From Wolfiporia cocos (lineage: Eukaryota > Basidiomycota > Agaricomycetes > Polyporales > Phaeolaceae), in NCBI GenBank assembly GCA_029448655.1, contig JACCLO010000001.1:3286001-3350000 (forward strand): DNA of 64,000 nt. The letters run 5' to 3'. A program made the position numbers and the translations under genes. Positions within the stretch are counted from its first letter, which is position 1, and each line of letters starts with the position of its first letter. This document shows, piece by piece, positions 11,750-23,498 of the stretch. Below the pieces are notes generated by a model. That model did not search any database. It saw only the letters and a list, made by a program, of their open reading frames with translations, and had not been told where the DNA came from.

Positions 11750-14700
11750 TCCTATATACAAAATTGACAAAAAAGGCAGAAGAGTATATGAATGTGGCTG
11801 TAGTCAATGCCAGAAGAGATGATTGATTCAAGTGGGTAAAACTACCTACTGCAATGATGCCAAGTTTTGCAAGGAGGATGCCACAAGGAGACTAGCTCAG
11901 AATAATGCTCAGGACATCGACTATGAGGAGGAAGTAGATATGGACTTTTCCCAGGAGGATAGAGCAGTAGTATGTCAATTAAAATGGTACTGGATGCAAT
12001 GCATATATTGACTTCAATAATTTTGGAGGCCTCAAATGATGAGACTGCAAATAGACATGGATACATGCCTAATGAAGCAAATGAGTCTCACAGCAATTGT
12101 ATGTTTTGTCATTGTAAATGTACTGTGAACAATATTGTTTTTTTTGGCAGAAGATGTACTGGAGGGTGTTGGCCATGCAATTGCACTGCAAGAAGATGAG
12201 TCCATAGATATGGAGCTACAACAAAGAGACCAGGAATGGATGAACTTGAGGAGCCCATTTTTGAGGTACAAAAAAAGCCTGCAGTGGTGGTGTAGTGACT
12301 TCAGAAACTTGCACTGCAGCAATCTGAAGTCATGGATGCCCATGACTTGTATGACACACGAGTGCCTTATAGCACAGCCAACTGCATCCACCTCAAATCA
12401 CATGCAACTTCCTAACCCAGGCATGGGGGCATGCAATCCTACTCAGGATGCTGGTAGTATTGCAGATATCACAGCTGTGGAAGAAGAGGACAAGGAGTGA
12501 TTGCTTTTTGGGCATCTGGCTATGAATCTTCCTGTTGACCTGCTGGATGAATTGAGCCTAGATGATGACTCTAGCACTCAACTTGGTGACAATTTCAACC
12601 CATCCTCTGAGGGTCTTGGCATTCCTGACAGATAACTCTAAAGGATCTGTGTGATACTGTGGACATGCAGCATCACCTTAGGAATCCAGGGCTGGAAGAT
12701 GAAATAACTGACCCAGGAGTCCTCAAGTGCATTCAAAATTCCCCTACCAAGCTCATCAACATTGATGACCCTGTTATAACTCTGTCAATTGAAGTCTACC
12801 TAGGATTGGACTATGTCACTCAGGAATTTTGCCATCTCATTTGCAGAGCTGTAGCTTGATGCCCTCCTCACATAAAAATGCTCTCATTCTCTGAGATTAA
12901 GGCCAAAGTGGCTGAATTCACCAGAATTATTGCTCTGAAGCACGACATGTATATCAACAGCTGTATGGCATTCACAGGAAATATACAGTGACCTCCTTAT
13001 TTGCTTGTATTGTGGGAAAGATAACTATGTCAAAAAACGTGTTAGGAGAGAATGTGTCAATATACCAAGAAAGCAAATGACTACTATACCTATAGGTCCA
13101 GTATTACAAGCCATGTGCTGTTCTGTGGTCAGCTTAGAGGGTTCCGACTACTGTTTTAAAATCACTAGGAAGGTACTCAGATCTCTCCACCCCAATGACT
13201 CCATTATTCCAGAATATACTGACTTTGTACATGGCAAGGACTACCTCAATGCTTGTGATAAGGGCAACATCAGATATGTGCTCACATTCTTGATGGATGG
13301 TGTGCAGCTCTATGCATGTAAGTAATCTGGTTGCTGGGTGTATATGTGGGTACTATTGGACTACGTGCCAGAGGTCCAGTACAAGAAAACCCATGTCATT
13401 CCCAATGGCATCATCTCAGGTCCTAACAAGCCCAAAAATGTCGACTCTTTCATTTTTCCTGGCTTGCATATTCTCAGCTCTCATATGATTGAAGGACTTT
13501 AAATCTGGGATCTGCATCGCAGAATTATTGACTCAAAACTATTCCTCCTGCTCGCCACTGCCAACTCAGTGGGGATGACTGATCTCGATGGCTTGGTCAG
13601 GCACTCAGGTGGCCAGGGACATTGAATCTACTGTCCTCTTAAGGGGCATCATATGCCAGGTTCGGGTTACTATTATCTTGCATGCTTAAAGCCAGACAAC
13701 TATGATGTTGCAAACTGCAATCATGAAGATATTGAGCTGCAAATTCTTGACTCTGTTGAGGCTTCTAAGTGATACTATGACAATCTCACATGCATGCTGG
13801 GTGTGAGGACAGATAGGGAGTTTCAAAAATTGTGCTTAGAAACTGGAATTGCAAAGCCAAGTTTATTTGGGGTCTCCCACTTAGGTCTACACTAGGACTT
13901 CTGGCATGCTTTCCTGCAGACATTATGGACCTCATCACAATTGATATTCCAGATCTATTCATCAGTCTGTGGTGCAGCATGATCCAGTGCAATCCTAATG
14001 ATGATATATTGACATGGAAATTTATGGTGCTTACCAAGGATACCTGGGAAGCACATGATAAAGCTGTAGCCACCACCACTCCATACCTTCCCAGATCATT
14101 TGACCATGCTCCTAGGAATATTGACAACAAGCTTACTAGTGGCTATAAGGCATGGGAGCACTTAATCCATCTCTACTGTCTCTGTCTGGCACTTTTTACA
14201 ATGTACTTCCTGAAGTATTCTATTGCAACTTCTGCAAGCTTGTCAGAGGTGTTAGCCTGCTTTACCAGTGTAACATCTCGCATGAAGACATCAGGGAGGC
14301 ATCCGTGCTATTTATTAAGTTCGAGAAAGACCATGAGCTAATTTATTACGAGTGCAAAACTGCAAGATTGCATTTCGTGCAGCAAAGCATACACTCTGTC
14401 ACTCATATTCCTACAGAGACTGAATGTCTTGGTCCTGAAATCATCTTCTCCCAGTGGCCCATGGAGCATCTTCTTGGGGAGTTTGGGTTACAAATCTGCA
14501 ACCATTCAAGTGCATATGCAAATATGGCAGAAATTGCTGTCAGGAGATGCCAAATGAATGCAATACATGCCATGATTCCTGTGCTCACTGAGCCTCAGTT
14601 GCTGCCATGTGGTGCTATTGATCTTGGTGGTGGGTATGCTCTCCTGTGGAGAAGCAAAGACAAGGCCACTCCTATTACAGACACAGAGAAGTGCATCATA

Positions 14701-15270
14701 GTACCATATCTTGAGAGTATGGGAGTTACTATGTCAGCATACTGGACCTCTAATCCCACCATATCAAGATGGGCATGCATACTTTTGCCTAACGAACAGG
14801 TTGCACAATCGTTATGGAGAGAGGCTGATACACCTGTCAAATATCATGAATTGCATGCAACATAAAGGTGCGTGAGTTAGTTCATTTATCTGCAAAGTGT
14901 CTGATGGCTGATGTATCCTAGATATATGAGAATGGAGCCTACATGATTGCAGAAATTCAATATTTTTTTCCAGTATCCCCATCCCCACTGCAACAGTGGC
15001 CTTGCACTCATGTCAGTGTACTCAGACCCAGATCAGGATCTACTCAATTACTCAGAAAATACACTTTACTCATGCAAATACCAAGGTGCTTGCAATCTCA
15101 AAATCATTAATGTAACATCAATTCAAGCTGTGGTTGCAATAATACCACATCCTGCCCCCTATGGTCCTCACAGATGCAATCTGGAGGGTAATTTTTTCTT
15201 GCAGAGAAGCTTGGATTGGACTTACTACAATTCACTCATGCAGATGAGATTACTGCAGATGAATAAATAG
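11750..15270 (+). pseudogene. Decayed basidiomycete DDE-type transposase (Plavaka/KDZ-like)
   Basis: Reading through stops and frame changes on the plus strand recovers the usual order of this family. There is an N-terminal Cys-containing segment near 11.77-11.96 kb and a middle part with LTFLMDGVQLYA (13.28 kb), YTDFVHGKDYL and YYYLACLKPDNYDVANC. Next come GYKAWEHL and LPEVFYCNFCKLVRGV, the strongly conserved LHFVQQSIHSVTHIPTETE and FSQWPMEHLLGEFG (14.37-14.49 kb), YANMAEIAVRRCQMNAI, and a C-terminal domain near 15.0-15.25 kb with LALMSVYSDPDQDLL and INVTSIQAVVAIIPH. Many frame breaks make it non-functional. The family is common in Agaricomycetes; the exact superfamily name is uncertain. Confidence 0.7.
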
Positions 15271-15654
15271 TATATAGATGAGTCCAGGATGGAAGTGGGT
15301 ACAGTGCTGCAATGCACAGTTGTAGATAATGCATAGATGAGGTGATCCGAGAACAGACAGTGACCATGACAAACATACCACCTCCACTGTAGTCATCATC
15401 ATCCTTTAATTATTTTGTGTCTTGTTTCATGCAAGACAAAGCCCAAGCAGGCTCAAGATGGGGCACCTTCAGCATTTCACAAGATGTAAGTCTGATAGAA
15501 TATCATTTAGATCCAACCTAATCTCTACCAGTGCTCCAAGCAGCTCATCTCCAAGGTGGACCATGCCACATTGGTCTGCCTAAATAATTGTGCATATGCA
15601 GAATTATTTCAAGAGATCGCCTGCTTTCAAAAATCAAGTTGATGCTTTTGGATG

Positions 15655-16042
15655 TGACACGGAACTTGCCTGGTGGCCTAATGCTGGTAATGTGGCATCT
15701 ACCATGGTGTAGGTCAGAGGTCCATTGCTGGGCACACAGACTAACATGCAGAGAGGTCAAGTAAAGGGGGACTAGCCCCACCGTTGAGTATACCAAGCAT
15801 GAGGTTGTAAGACCTCATGCCTCTAGCTTATATACATGATCATTGCGCAGCAGGTAACTAAGTGACTGCCCTAACGTAATGGTCCGTGCACTACAGTATC
15901 ACATGGGTGGTCATGTGCTATGCTTACATAAGCTAAAGGTCAACCATTAAGTAATTAGGTATGTATGTAAGTACAAACCCCAATAAACTATCTACAAAGT
16001 CATGTGCTGGCGGTGCTACATGTCACAAAATAAACTGTGACA
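15655..16042 (+). repeat. Solo LTR, family 1 (TSD GGATG)
   Basis: Begins TGACACGGAACTTG and ends CTGTGACA, flanked by GGATG at 15650-15654 and 16043-16047. It shares CTTATATACATG, a CCCTAA-containing segment and a GGTCCGTGCAC segment with the other family 1 copies. It is 388 bp, shorter than the copies near 900 bp, so it is probably internally deleted. Confidence 0.7.
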
Positions 16043-16866
16043 GGATGGGTATATGCATCCATGCCATGAGCAACACCCATGCCTGACTTTTTCTTCTTTC
16101 ACCTGACAGTCAAGGCTTTCAAGAGATGTTGAGTACTAGGAACCAAAGGTATGGTTTATGCCTTCAGATACATGAAAGCAAAAGTTTACTACCTTATCTA
16201 CTTCTGCTGGTGTGGTGCCCATGACAGTAAATACCAACCCCCAGTCCCAGTCCCAACATACCAGATTACCTCAGCAGTCACAATACCCCCACATTAAATT
16301 TTGGCAAGCCAAAACATGGCACAATTACAAAAGAGAAGCCTCAATGAAGGGAAGGACTGACACACTAGCTGAAAAACCACGCCAAGGCCAAAGACCTCAC
16401 TCTGCAGGTAACAATGAACATACTCCTAAATGTGACAATCCGGAGCTAGGTTTCATGGAACATGGAGATGGAGAGATGATCTCAGATTCAGAACATGAGA
16501 GTGTTCAAAGAGCATGTTGTGGTTCTTTCAGTCTGTTGTAGAGCAGGGTGTTGCTCCCAAAAGCTGTGGTCAGCTTAGCACCAAGGCCACCTCACAATTC
16601 CACACACACCTTGAAGACATATTTCTGGACCTCATGCTTTGCAAGAATCACTGGAAGGTCAACTAGCTAGGCACCATGCTATACCCACATTGGAAGCAGA
16701 AATGGCCTCAGTTATTTGTGCATTCAGGCCCAAGTGCCACTGCCCAGCTGGTCTCAACTCAATCACATCCTTCCATTCATACATCTGCACACCAGGAGCC
16801 AGGAGAACATTTACCTGCTGCATCAGGTGAGATGTCCTCACTGCATACCATTCTTGAATTTATTTG

Positions 16867-17408
16867 TGTTACGGATCGTATATCCGTTCAACGCAAAATA
16901 ACCAAGTCGAGTTACTTAGCGTATCGAGTAGCGCACTACTCGTCGGACTCCTCTGAGTCAGAGCGTCGATATACAAGCTGCAGGCTTAATTGCTCAAGCC
17001 TTTGAGAACGAGTATAAGATCCTTGAATTCAACAAGGTCAAGCTGAGGAACTCGACCGATATTTACATCAGGTTATATACTGCGATCCGTTAATCGGGGT
17101 CATAGTGTCTTTGGTACTACTACTATTAAGTCCGTCGGGCTAACGATATAAGTAATAAAGGAGAAGTGTTGCGGTTGAGCGCAACAAGAGATGAAACGCG
17201 GAACTACTGTGGTTGGACACAGAATATCAGCTAGAACGAGATGCGGACGCAGAGAGTGGGCATAGGGTTGTCATACATGAAACAGGGCCTACGGTTGAGC
17301 GGAGGCCCCCTAGAAATAGAGTGCTGGGTACAGCGGTTGAACGTTAAGTCCTCATACACGGTGAGGCGTCAAACGGAATATTCGAGTGTACCTGGTAGAA
17401 CTGTAACA
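16867..17408 (-). repeat. 3' LTR of the chromovirus
   Basis: 542 bp, one difference from the 5' LTR. A TATA-like TATATAA lies on the minus strand near 17072-17078, as expected of an LTR promoter. Confidence 0.95.
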
Positions 17409-17421
17409 TCACCCCCCCCTC
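17409..17421 (-). other. Polypurine tract next to the 3' LTR
   Basis: On the minus strand a run of eight G, preceded by GA-type purines and followed by TGA, directly precedes the LTR start TGTTACAG. This is the position and composition of the plus-strand primer of an LTR retrotransposon. Confidence 0.7.
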
Positions 17422-17453
17422 AAGCCTTCATCGCCCTCGATGAAATCCAAGCT

Positions 17454-20400
17454 TCACGGCCACTCAGAGGGCCTCCAGATCAGGGTCGTTGTATCCCGCA
17501 TCTGTATCGGGGAGTGGAGGCGTCGGAGGGGGGATCCATACCTGATATGAGGCGCACTCGCCGACGCGATGTCCTGGCTGCGTGACTCTGCAGGTGGGGC
17601 ATCTGTAATCGGGACAGTCGAGGACCCAATGCCAGGGGCTACCACATCGACGACAGGGCTCTTCGGCGGATGGTCGAGGTGGTGAGCGGGCTGAGGGGAC
17701 GGCGCGAAGATATTCTCCTGATTCGTACCGCTGGTGGTGGTGGTGGGCCCAGAGACGCTGTCGGAGCCAGGTAGGCAGCTGGTAAAGGGGTTCGTCCCAT
17801 CCGTCCCTCCCTTGCTCCCATTCCTCCCGGGTAATGATCTCAACTGATGGAGATCTGTTGCCAGCTCCGTCGCTAGCAGCTGCAGAGGTTGGCGAGGGGG
17901 GAGCCCTACCATCGCCCGACCCCTCTCGAACTGGGCGTCGTTCATCGTCTCGTGGATGCGGAGGAGGGCACGCTGATTCTCGAGGTCGAGATCCTGCGGG
18001 GGCGGTCGGTACGGCAGCGTCGCGAGGTACCACATGACTGTATTCCATAAAATCGAATGGTTCTGCGATTCGATCCAGCTCGCCGTCGTCGAGTAACCAG
18101 GGGGGCATGGCTGGGACAGGGCTTCGCGTTCGTGGTAAGCGGGGCGGGCCCGCTTCGACTTCTGCGAACGCTCGCCGGATTCGCGATGGTGTCGACGCCC
18201 CGAGGTGGTCGATCCACTGACCGATGCACCGCCCAAGCCTCTGTCGCTGGAGGAGGGCTGTGCGCTCGAGTTGGACGATTCTCTCTGTGACGTCCTGGTA
18301 CTGGTCGAATATGTCGGTGAGTTCCTGTACGAGTTCAAATCGATCGGTCCAGGGGGTCGCCTGCCCGCCGGGGGGGATGTCGGACCTGTGCCAGGTGAGC
18401 GCATGTCTGATGCGGACGTGGGCATCCTCCGAGCAGCCGTAACACCTGCCTGTCTGGTACCCCATGCGGACTGCGAGGGATCGCCGCATCGTCGGGGCAG
18501 TAGGTCGCTCGGACGGGCTGGTTGTAGGGAGTGGCGTCGACATGCTATTTCTTCGACCTGCCGGGCCTTGGTCTTCGTCCTCTTGCTTTTAAACTCCCTG
18601 AGGATGTCCGGGGAATTCTTTAAACTGGCTTCACCTTCCCATGAGTCTTCTGCCGATGGGTAGCCTTTCCAGTGGACGAGGTATTGCTTCCTCCCTCGGT
18701 ATTGTCGTTGGTTCAGTATGGCTTCGACTTCATACTCTGCTTCCCCATCGACTAATTCCGGGGGCGGCTTCATATGATTGGGTCCGTGCACCCTTGTCTC
18801 ATTGAACGGCTTCAGTAAGGCTGCATGGAAGACCGGGTGTACCTTCCATCGCGGTGGTAGGGCTAGTCGATAAGTTACATTCCCAAGCTTTTCAGTGATA
18901 GTGAATGGTCCCTCCCTTTTGGGGGCGAGCTTCCGAGATTCGTATGGGAGGTGGAGGTTCTTGGCATCGAGCCAGACCTTGTCCCCTTTGTCGAATTTAG
19001 GGAGGTCTCGTAGGGTCCTTCCTGCCATCCGCTTCTGCATTAGCTCATGAGCGGTAATTGCCTTTTCTCTTGCTTCTCGCGCGGCTTTTAGTCGGTCAGC
19101 TGCTGCTGGTACCTGGGTGGTTTTAACTTCGTCTGGTAATCCTCTCGGGATGTATCCCATGATTACTTCTGTAGGGGCAGGCCGCCCCTCTGTCCTCCGT
19201 GTGTTGTGAGCGAATTCTACATCTGCTAATCGCGTCGCCCACAGTCTTGGGTCGTTCATACAATATATGCGCAGATAGACTTCGATTTGTTGGTTCATTC
19301 TTTCCGTCTGTCCGTCTGTCTGTGGGTGATAGGCCGTGCTGAGGGCGGACTCGATTCCAAGAACTTTGCAGAGCCCTTGAAAGAGCTTGGACGCGAATTG
19401 CGGTCCTCGATCGGATATGATTTTCCGGGGGAGTCCGTACTTCGAATAGATTTGCTGGTGGAATATGTCAGCTGCCCCTTCGCTGGTGATGGTCTTGCTG
19501 CATGGGGTTAGCGATATCGCCTTGGACGACCCATGATCGACGATGACCATGATCGAGTCATACTTCCCTACCGGGGGAAGGTCCGTGATGAAGTCAACTG
19601 AGCATTGTGAAAAGGGGAGGGCATCCTTTTTTGTCGGAATTGGTTGTAGTGGCGGCTTCGTCGGGCTTCTGTCGGGTTTCATTTGCTGACATATGGCACA
19701 CCCTTTGACGTATTCTGCCACCGTTTTTCGGAGATCAGGCCACCAGAAGTGTTCCTGTACTTTTAGCGTCGTCCCCCAGATTCCGGGGTGACCTGCTGCG
19801 ATTGGATCGTGATATCTAGAGACCACATCCCTCCTCAGGGCAGGGTCTCTGGGAACATACATTCGTCCTTTGTACAAGAGGACTCCTTCGCTGGACTGCC
19901 AGTCTTCCATTGCTGTCCTCAAAGGGGCAGTCTCTCCTTGTTCCAGGGCGCGGAGAGCCTGTTCCGCGATCGGGTCGAAAGGCTTCGCGATCTTGATCCG
20001 ATCGATGATCGGTATCTCGATGGCGTGGACAAACAGTTCATCGGGTAACATGAGGATATTTTCGTTGTCATGTTCCGAGTCGTTTAGGTTCAGGAGACGT
20101 GAGAGAGTATCTGCCATTATTAATTTCTTTCCGGGTACGTGCTGTAGGCGGATGTCGAACTGGGACAGCAGGAGGTGCCATCTTGCCTGTCGCCGATTCA
20201 ATCTCTGGGCGCTTCGCCAATATGTAAGGTTCTGGTGATCGCTTCTGATCAGAATCTGGTGGGGTGCTCCTTCTAGAAGGTGGCGCCATTCTTCAAGAGC
20301 GCGGACTATTCCGAGAAGTTCCCGATCGTAGATTTCATAGTTTCGTTCCGCTGCGGTTAGAGATTGAGAGAGGTAGCCTACTGGCCGTTCATTCCCTTCG

Positions 20401-20548
20401 TCATCTTTCTGTTTGAGTACCGCCCCAAGGGCGTACTGGGATGCATCTGTTTCGAGGATAAATGGTTTCGCTTTGTCGGGGAGTGACAAGGCCGGAGCTT
20501 TTACGAATTGGTCCTTCAAGAATTCGAAGGCCTTCTCTTCTCGATCAG
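17454..20548 (-). CDS. pol: Pol, second part: RNase H - integrase - chromodomain
   Basis: Continues the pol frame after the solo LTR. RNase H has LETDASQYALGAVL, YEIYDRELLGIVRALE, IRSDHQNLTYW and MADTLSR. The integrase zinc domain is HPGIWGTTLKVQEHFWWPDL with CAICQQMK, and the DDE core is CSVDFITDLP, IISDRGPQFAS and YHPQTDGQTERMNQQIE. A GPF-type module ends in HPVFHAALLKPF. A chromodomain follows (EAILNQRQYRGRKQYLVHWK, GYPSAEDSWE), which in chromoviruses guides integration to marked chromatin. After the chromodomain the frame stays open to 17454 through a low-complexity Ser/Pro stretch overlapping ORF3; I suspect that extension is not functional. Confidence 0.9.
17464..18543 (-). CDS. Chromovirus ORF3, zinc-knuckle protein overlapping the pol tail
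   Basis: 359 aa starting at an ATG (18543) just after the chromodomain, in a different frame from pol. The N-terminal part has a Cys/His cluster (CYGCSEDAHVRIRHALTWH). The middle has a helical, coiled-coil-like segment (ELTDIFDQYQDVTERIVQLE). The C terminus has two CCHC-like knuckles: CRRCGSPWHWVLDC and CPTCRVTQPGHRVGEC. A nucleic-acid-binding role is inferred from the knuckles. It resembles extra 3' ORFs in some fungal gypsy elements, but I cannot name its family. Expression could be from a spliced or subgenomic RNA. Confidence 0.75.
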   Translation of the reverse strand: MSTPLPTTSPSERPTAPTMRRSLAVRMGYQTGRCYGCSEDAHVRIRHALTWHRSDIPPGGQATPWTDRFELVQELTDIFDQYQDVTERIVQLERTALLQRQRLGRCIGQWIDHLGASTPSRIRRAFAEVEAGPPRLPRTRSPVPAMPPWLLDDGELDRIAEPFDFMEYSHVVPRDAAVPTAPAGSRPRESACPPPHPRDDERRPVREGSGDGRAPPSPTSAAASDGAGNRSPSVEIITREEWEQGRDGWDEPLYQLPTWLRQRLWAHHHHQRYESGEYLRAVPSARSPPRPSAEEPCRRCGSPWHWVLDCPDYRCPTCRVTQPGHRVGECASYQVWIPPPTPPLPDTDAGYNDPDLEAL

Positions 20549-21453
20549 TGTCACGGATCTCCTTGTGACGTCTTATCCCTAAGGTTCAAGCTTGTCGCAC
20601 TAGACTTAGGTCGCAAACCAACTAGGAAGCGACTTATTCAAGGCAAGCAGGTGGCAAAGAGGTAAAGGGTGGAGAGGAAATAGGGAAAGGGAAAACGCTC
20701 CCAACACTCATAGTAGAATGCTTAGATTATTGAGTCTAAGGTTTTAGACCCTAGACCATCTGGTTATATACATGTCTGAGACCTTGTACTACTGGTAGAA
20801 GTGTCTACCCTAAATGGTAGGTGGTCTGTGCGCATAGGATGGTGTCATAATTGCCTGTAATGGCATCATAATGGGTGATAGTGGTGCCATAAGGTACCTT
20901 GTCTATCTTTAGCCTGGTTTGTAAGTAAAATGCTATAGTTAGCATTGGTTTGTAAGTAATGACCTCAGAACCGCATCATGTGTGATGTCATAGTGGAGCT
21001 ATGGTCTAGACGATGATATCATATAGCTCTGGCCTCTGTGATATATGTAATACCTGTGGGAGGGGTAACTATGTAGATAGGTTTCAGCCCTGTAATTGGA
21101 CCTGCTAAGTATAGGCCTCTAAAGATAGGCCTGATGTCATAGACTGGACCTGTATGGGCCCTGATGTCATGATGATGTCAGTGATCTGGACTCTTGATGA
21201 TGTCATGCCTCAGGAGGCCTTTGACGACTAAGTCCTTAACCAGATAAGATCTTGGGCACCTGACAAGGCGCCTGTGTTGGTACCTAGTGCCGCTATCTAA
21301 TCTAGAAGTTTGGTAGGTCACGTGACCTCAATTCAGTAGGTCACGTGATCCGATAACTTTTGGGACGTAGTAGCGCCCTCAGTTATAAGGCTAGTACCCG
21401 CATATAGGGGTCTGGAGGGCTAAAATGGGGGCTGCACGAATAAATCTGTGACA
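20549..21453 (+). repeat. Solo LTR, family 1, inserted in pol (TSD ATCAG)
   Basis: 905 bp, starting TGTCACGGATC and ending ATCTGTGACA, flanked by ATCAG at 20544-20548 and 21454-21458. It contains GGTTATATACATG, GTCTACCCTAA and GGTCTGTGCGCA, shared with the other family 1 copies. It splits RT from RNase H and so inactivates this retrotransposon copy. Confidence 0.9.
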
Positions 21454-23391
21454 ATCAGTCCACTTGAAACCATTCCCGGTTGCAGTCTTTGTGAGGTCGA
21501 TGAGTGGTCGGGCATGTGTGGAGTAATGATCGATGAATTTTCGGTAGAAGTTTGCGAAGCCTAGGAAGGAGCGGACCCCCTTAACATTCCGTGGGGCGGG
21601 CCACTTCCGAATTCCTTGGAGCTTGGCTGGGTCCATCTGGACATGTCCTGGGGCGATTACCAATCCTAGGAATTCCACCTTGTCAACTCCGAAAGCGCAT
21701 TTCTCTGGTTTCACAAATAACTTGTTGTCGGCGAGTTTCCGCAGAATTCGTCGTTCTCGCTCTTGGTGTGTATCTCGATCTGGGGAAAAGATGAGGATGT
21801 CGTCCATGTACACCACTACCCATCCCTCTGCTATTTCTTCCTTGAGGATTTCGTTCATCATGGATTGGAATGTAGCGGGCGAATTGCACATTCCGAAGAA
21901 CATTACAGTGGGCTCGTAGAGGCCTCCATTCGTCTTGAACGCACCCTTCCATTGGTCGCCTTCTTTGATCCGCACATTATTGTACCCCGCTCGTAGGTCC
22001 ATTTTGGTGAAAATTTTCGCCCCCTTTAGTTTTTCGATAAGTTCGGATATTAGGGGTAAGGGATATGCATTCTTGATCGTTCCCTCATTCAGATACCTGT
22101 AGTCTTGGCAGGGTCTCAGACCTCCATCCTTTTTTGGGACAAAGAAAGCGGGGGAGGCCATCGGAGACTTCGATGGTCGGATAAAATCTTTTGCGAGATT
22201 TTCTTTTAAGAATTCGTCCATGGCTTTCTGTTCCCTGGGGGACAGCGCATAAACCTTGCAGTCTCGTGGTACGAAATCGGGTTTTAGTTCGATGGCGTGG
22301 TCCCAGGGTCTCGAAGGTGGGAAGGAGGCAGCTGCCGATTTGCTGAAGACTTTTGCAAAGTCCTTCAGGTGCTCGGGGAGGATTGTTTCGTCGGTGCCTT
22401 TTCCTGTCATTCCCGCGAATTCTTGAGATTTGGTCATAGCCTTTCGAATGTAGGAGAGTTGTGCGATCCTTTTCCTGAACCTGTGTTTGGTCTCGGTTCG
22501 CGAGGCAGTCAGCTTCCTCTCCATTTTGATAAACCTTCGTAGGAGTTGGTGTTCCTCTTCGGAGGGTAGCTCCTTCGAGGGGTCTTCTGAACTAGGGCCC
22601 TTTGGTGTTTCTTCTTTGTCGGTGGAGCCAAAACCTTTCTCCCCTCGGTTAGTCTCGTCGAGTTCTTCGACCTGGATTATATCAGGGGTTATGGCTTGCT
22701 CGAATATAATCTGTGCAATCCTCATTCCAGGAATGATGCGGTGGGTGGTCGTCGATTGGTTGAATAGTATGACTTGGACCTCTCCTCTGTAGTCGGGGTC
22801 GATGACGCCTCCTCCTACTGTCAGGCCGTGCCTGAGAGTGAGGCCCGATCGGGAGGCAATCCTTCCATAGGATCCCTTCGGGATTTTCATATGGACTCCG
22901 GTGGGGATTGCCTTCCATCCTCTGGGGGCTATCTCTTCTGATTTAGAGGCATAGAGGTCGTAGCCGATGGCTCCATCGGTTCCGCGGGTTGGTAGTTTTC
23001 CTTCGGGTGTAATGGTCATTTCGACTGTATCGAGGCGAAGAGTGACGTCTGCGCTTCGGGTTTTTTCTGGGGTTTTATTAGGGGTGACGTCGACCTTCCC
23101 CTTGGCCCAATCGATTTTGGGTCCTTCCTTCTTTAACCAGTTATATCCGAGGATCATGTCTTCCTTTCCGATGTTTCCGACGAGGAAGCGGATCTTGCGT
23201 TTCTTTCCTCCGTACCTAATAGCGAGGACTACTTCTCGATTTATTTGTCCGTCTTTATTGATGGTTCCATCAACGTTACGAATGGTGATGGGGTTCTTGA
23301 TTGGTCGGGTCAGGATCCTGTGTCGAATGACGAGTTTTGGGTGGATGAGGGAGGACATAGCTCCTGAGTCGATGAGGGCATTTACTGTCAC
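21454..23391 (-). CDS. pol: Pol, first part: aspartic protease - dUTPase - reverse transcriptase
   Basis: The start given is the first GTG/ATG-like codon; the frame is open further upstream into gag (-1 relative to gag), so Gag-Pol could be made by frameshifting (inference). The protease has NALIDSGAMSSLI with the catalytic D-S-G. A complete trimeric-type dUTPase follows with all five motifs: GYDLYAS, GRIASRSGL, GGGVIDPDYRGEV, GMRIAQIIFE and RGEKGFGSTD. RT follows with FFVPKKDGGLRPCQDYR, DLRAGYNNVRI, catalytic YMDD and FLGFANFYRKFI. Coding stops at FKWTD, where a solo LTR is inserted; without it the frame joins directly to REEKAFEFLKDQF in the second part. Confidence 0.92.
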
Positions 23392-23498
23392 GGGTTTCTG
23401 CAGCTCCAGGGTTATAGGGATGAATAGCGACCTGTCGCGTTCATACGATGTAATTACATGGGCTACGCTTTCGGGAGGTAAGACCGTGCACTTCCTCC

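Noticed and set aside
17454..18525. Pol frame continuing 363 codons past the chromodomain
   Set aside because: Low-complexity Ser/Pro/Arg sequence in the shadow of ORF3, whose zinc knuckles are clearly coding. Kept in the pol coordinates but not counted as a domain.
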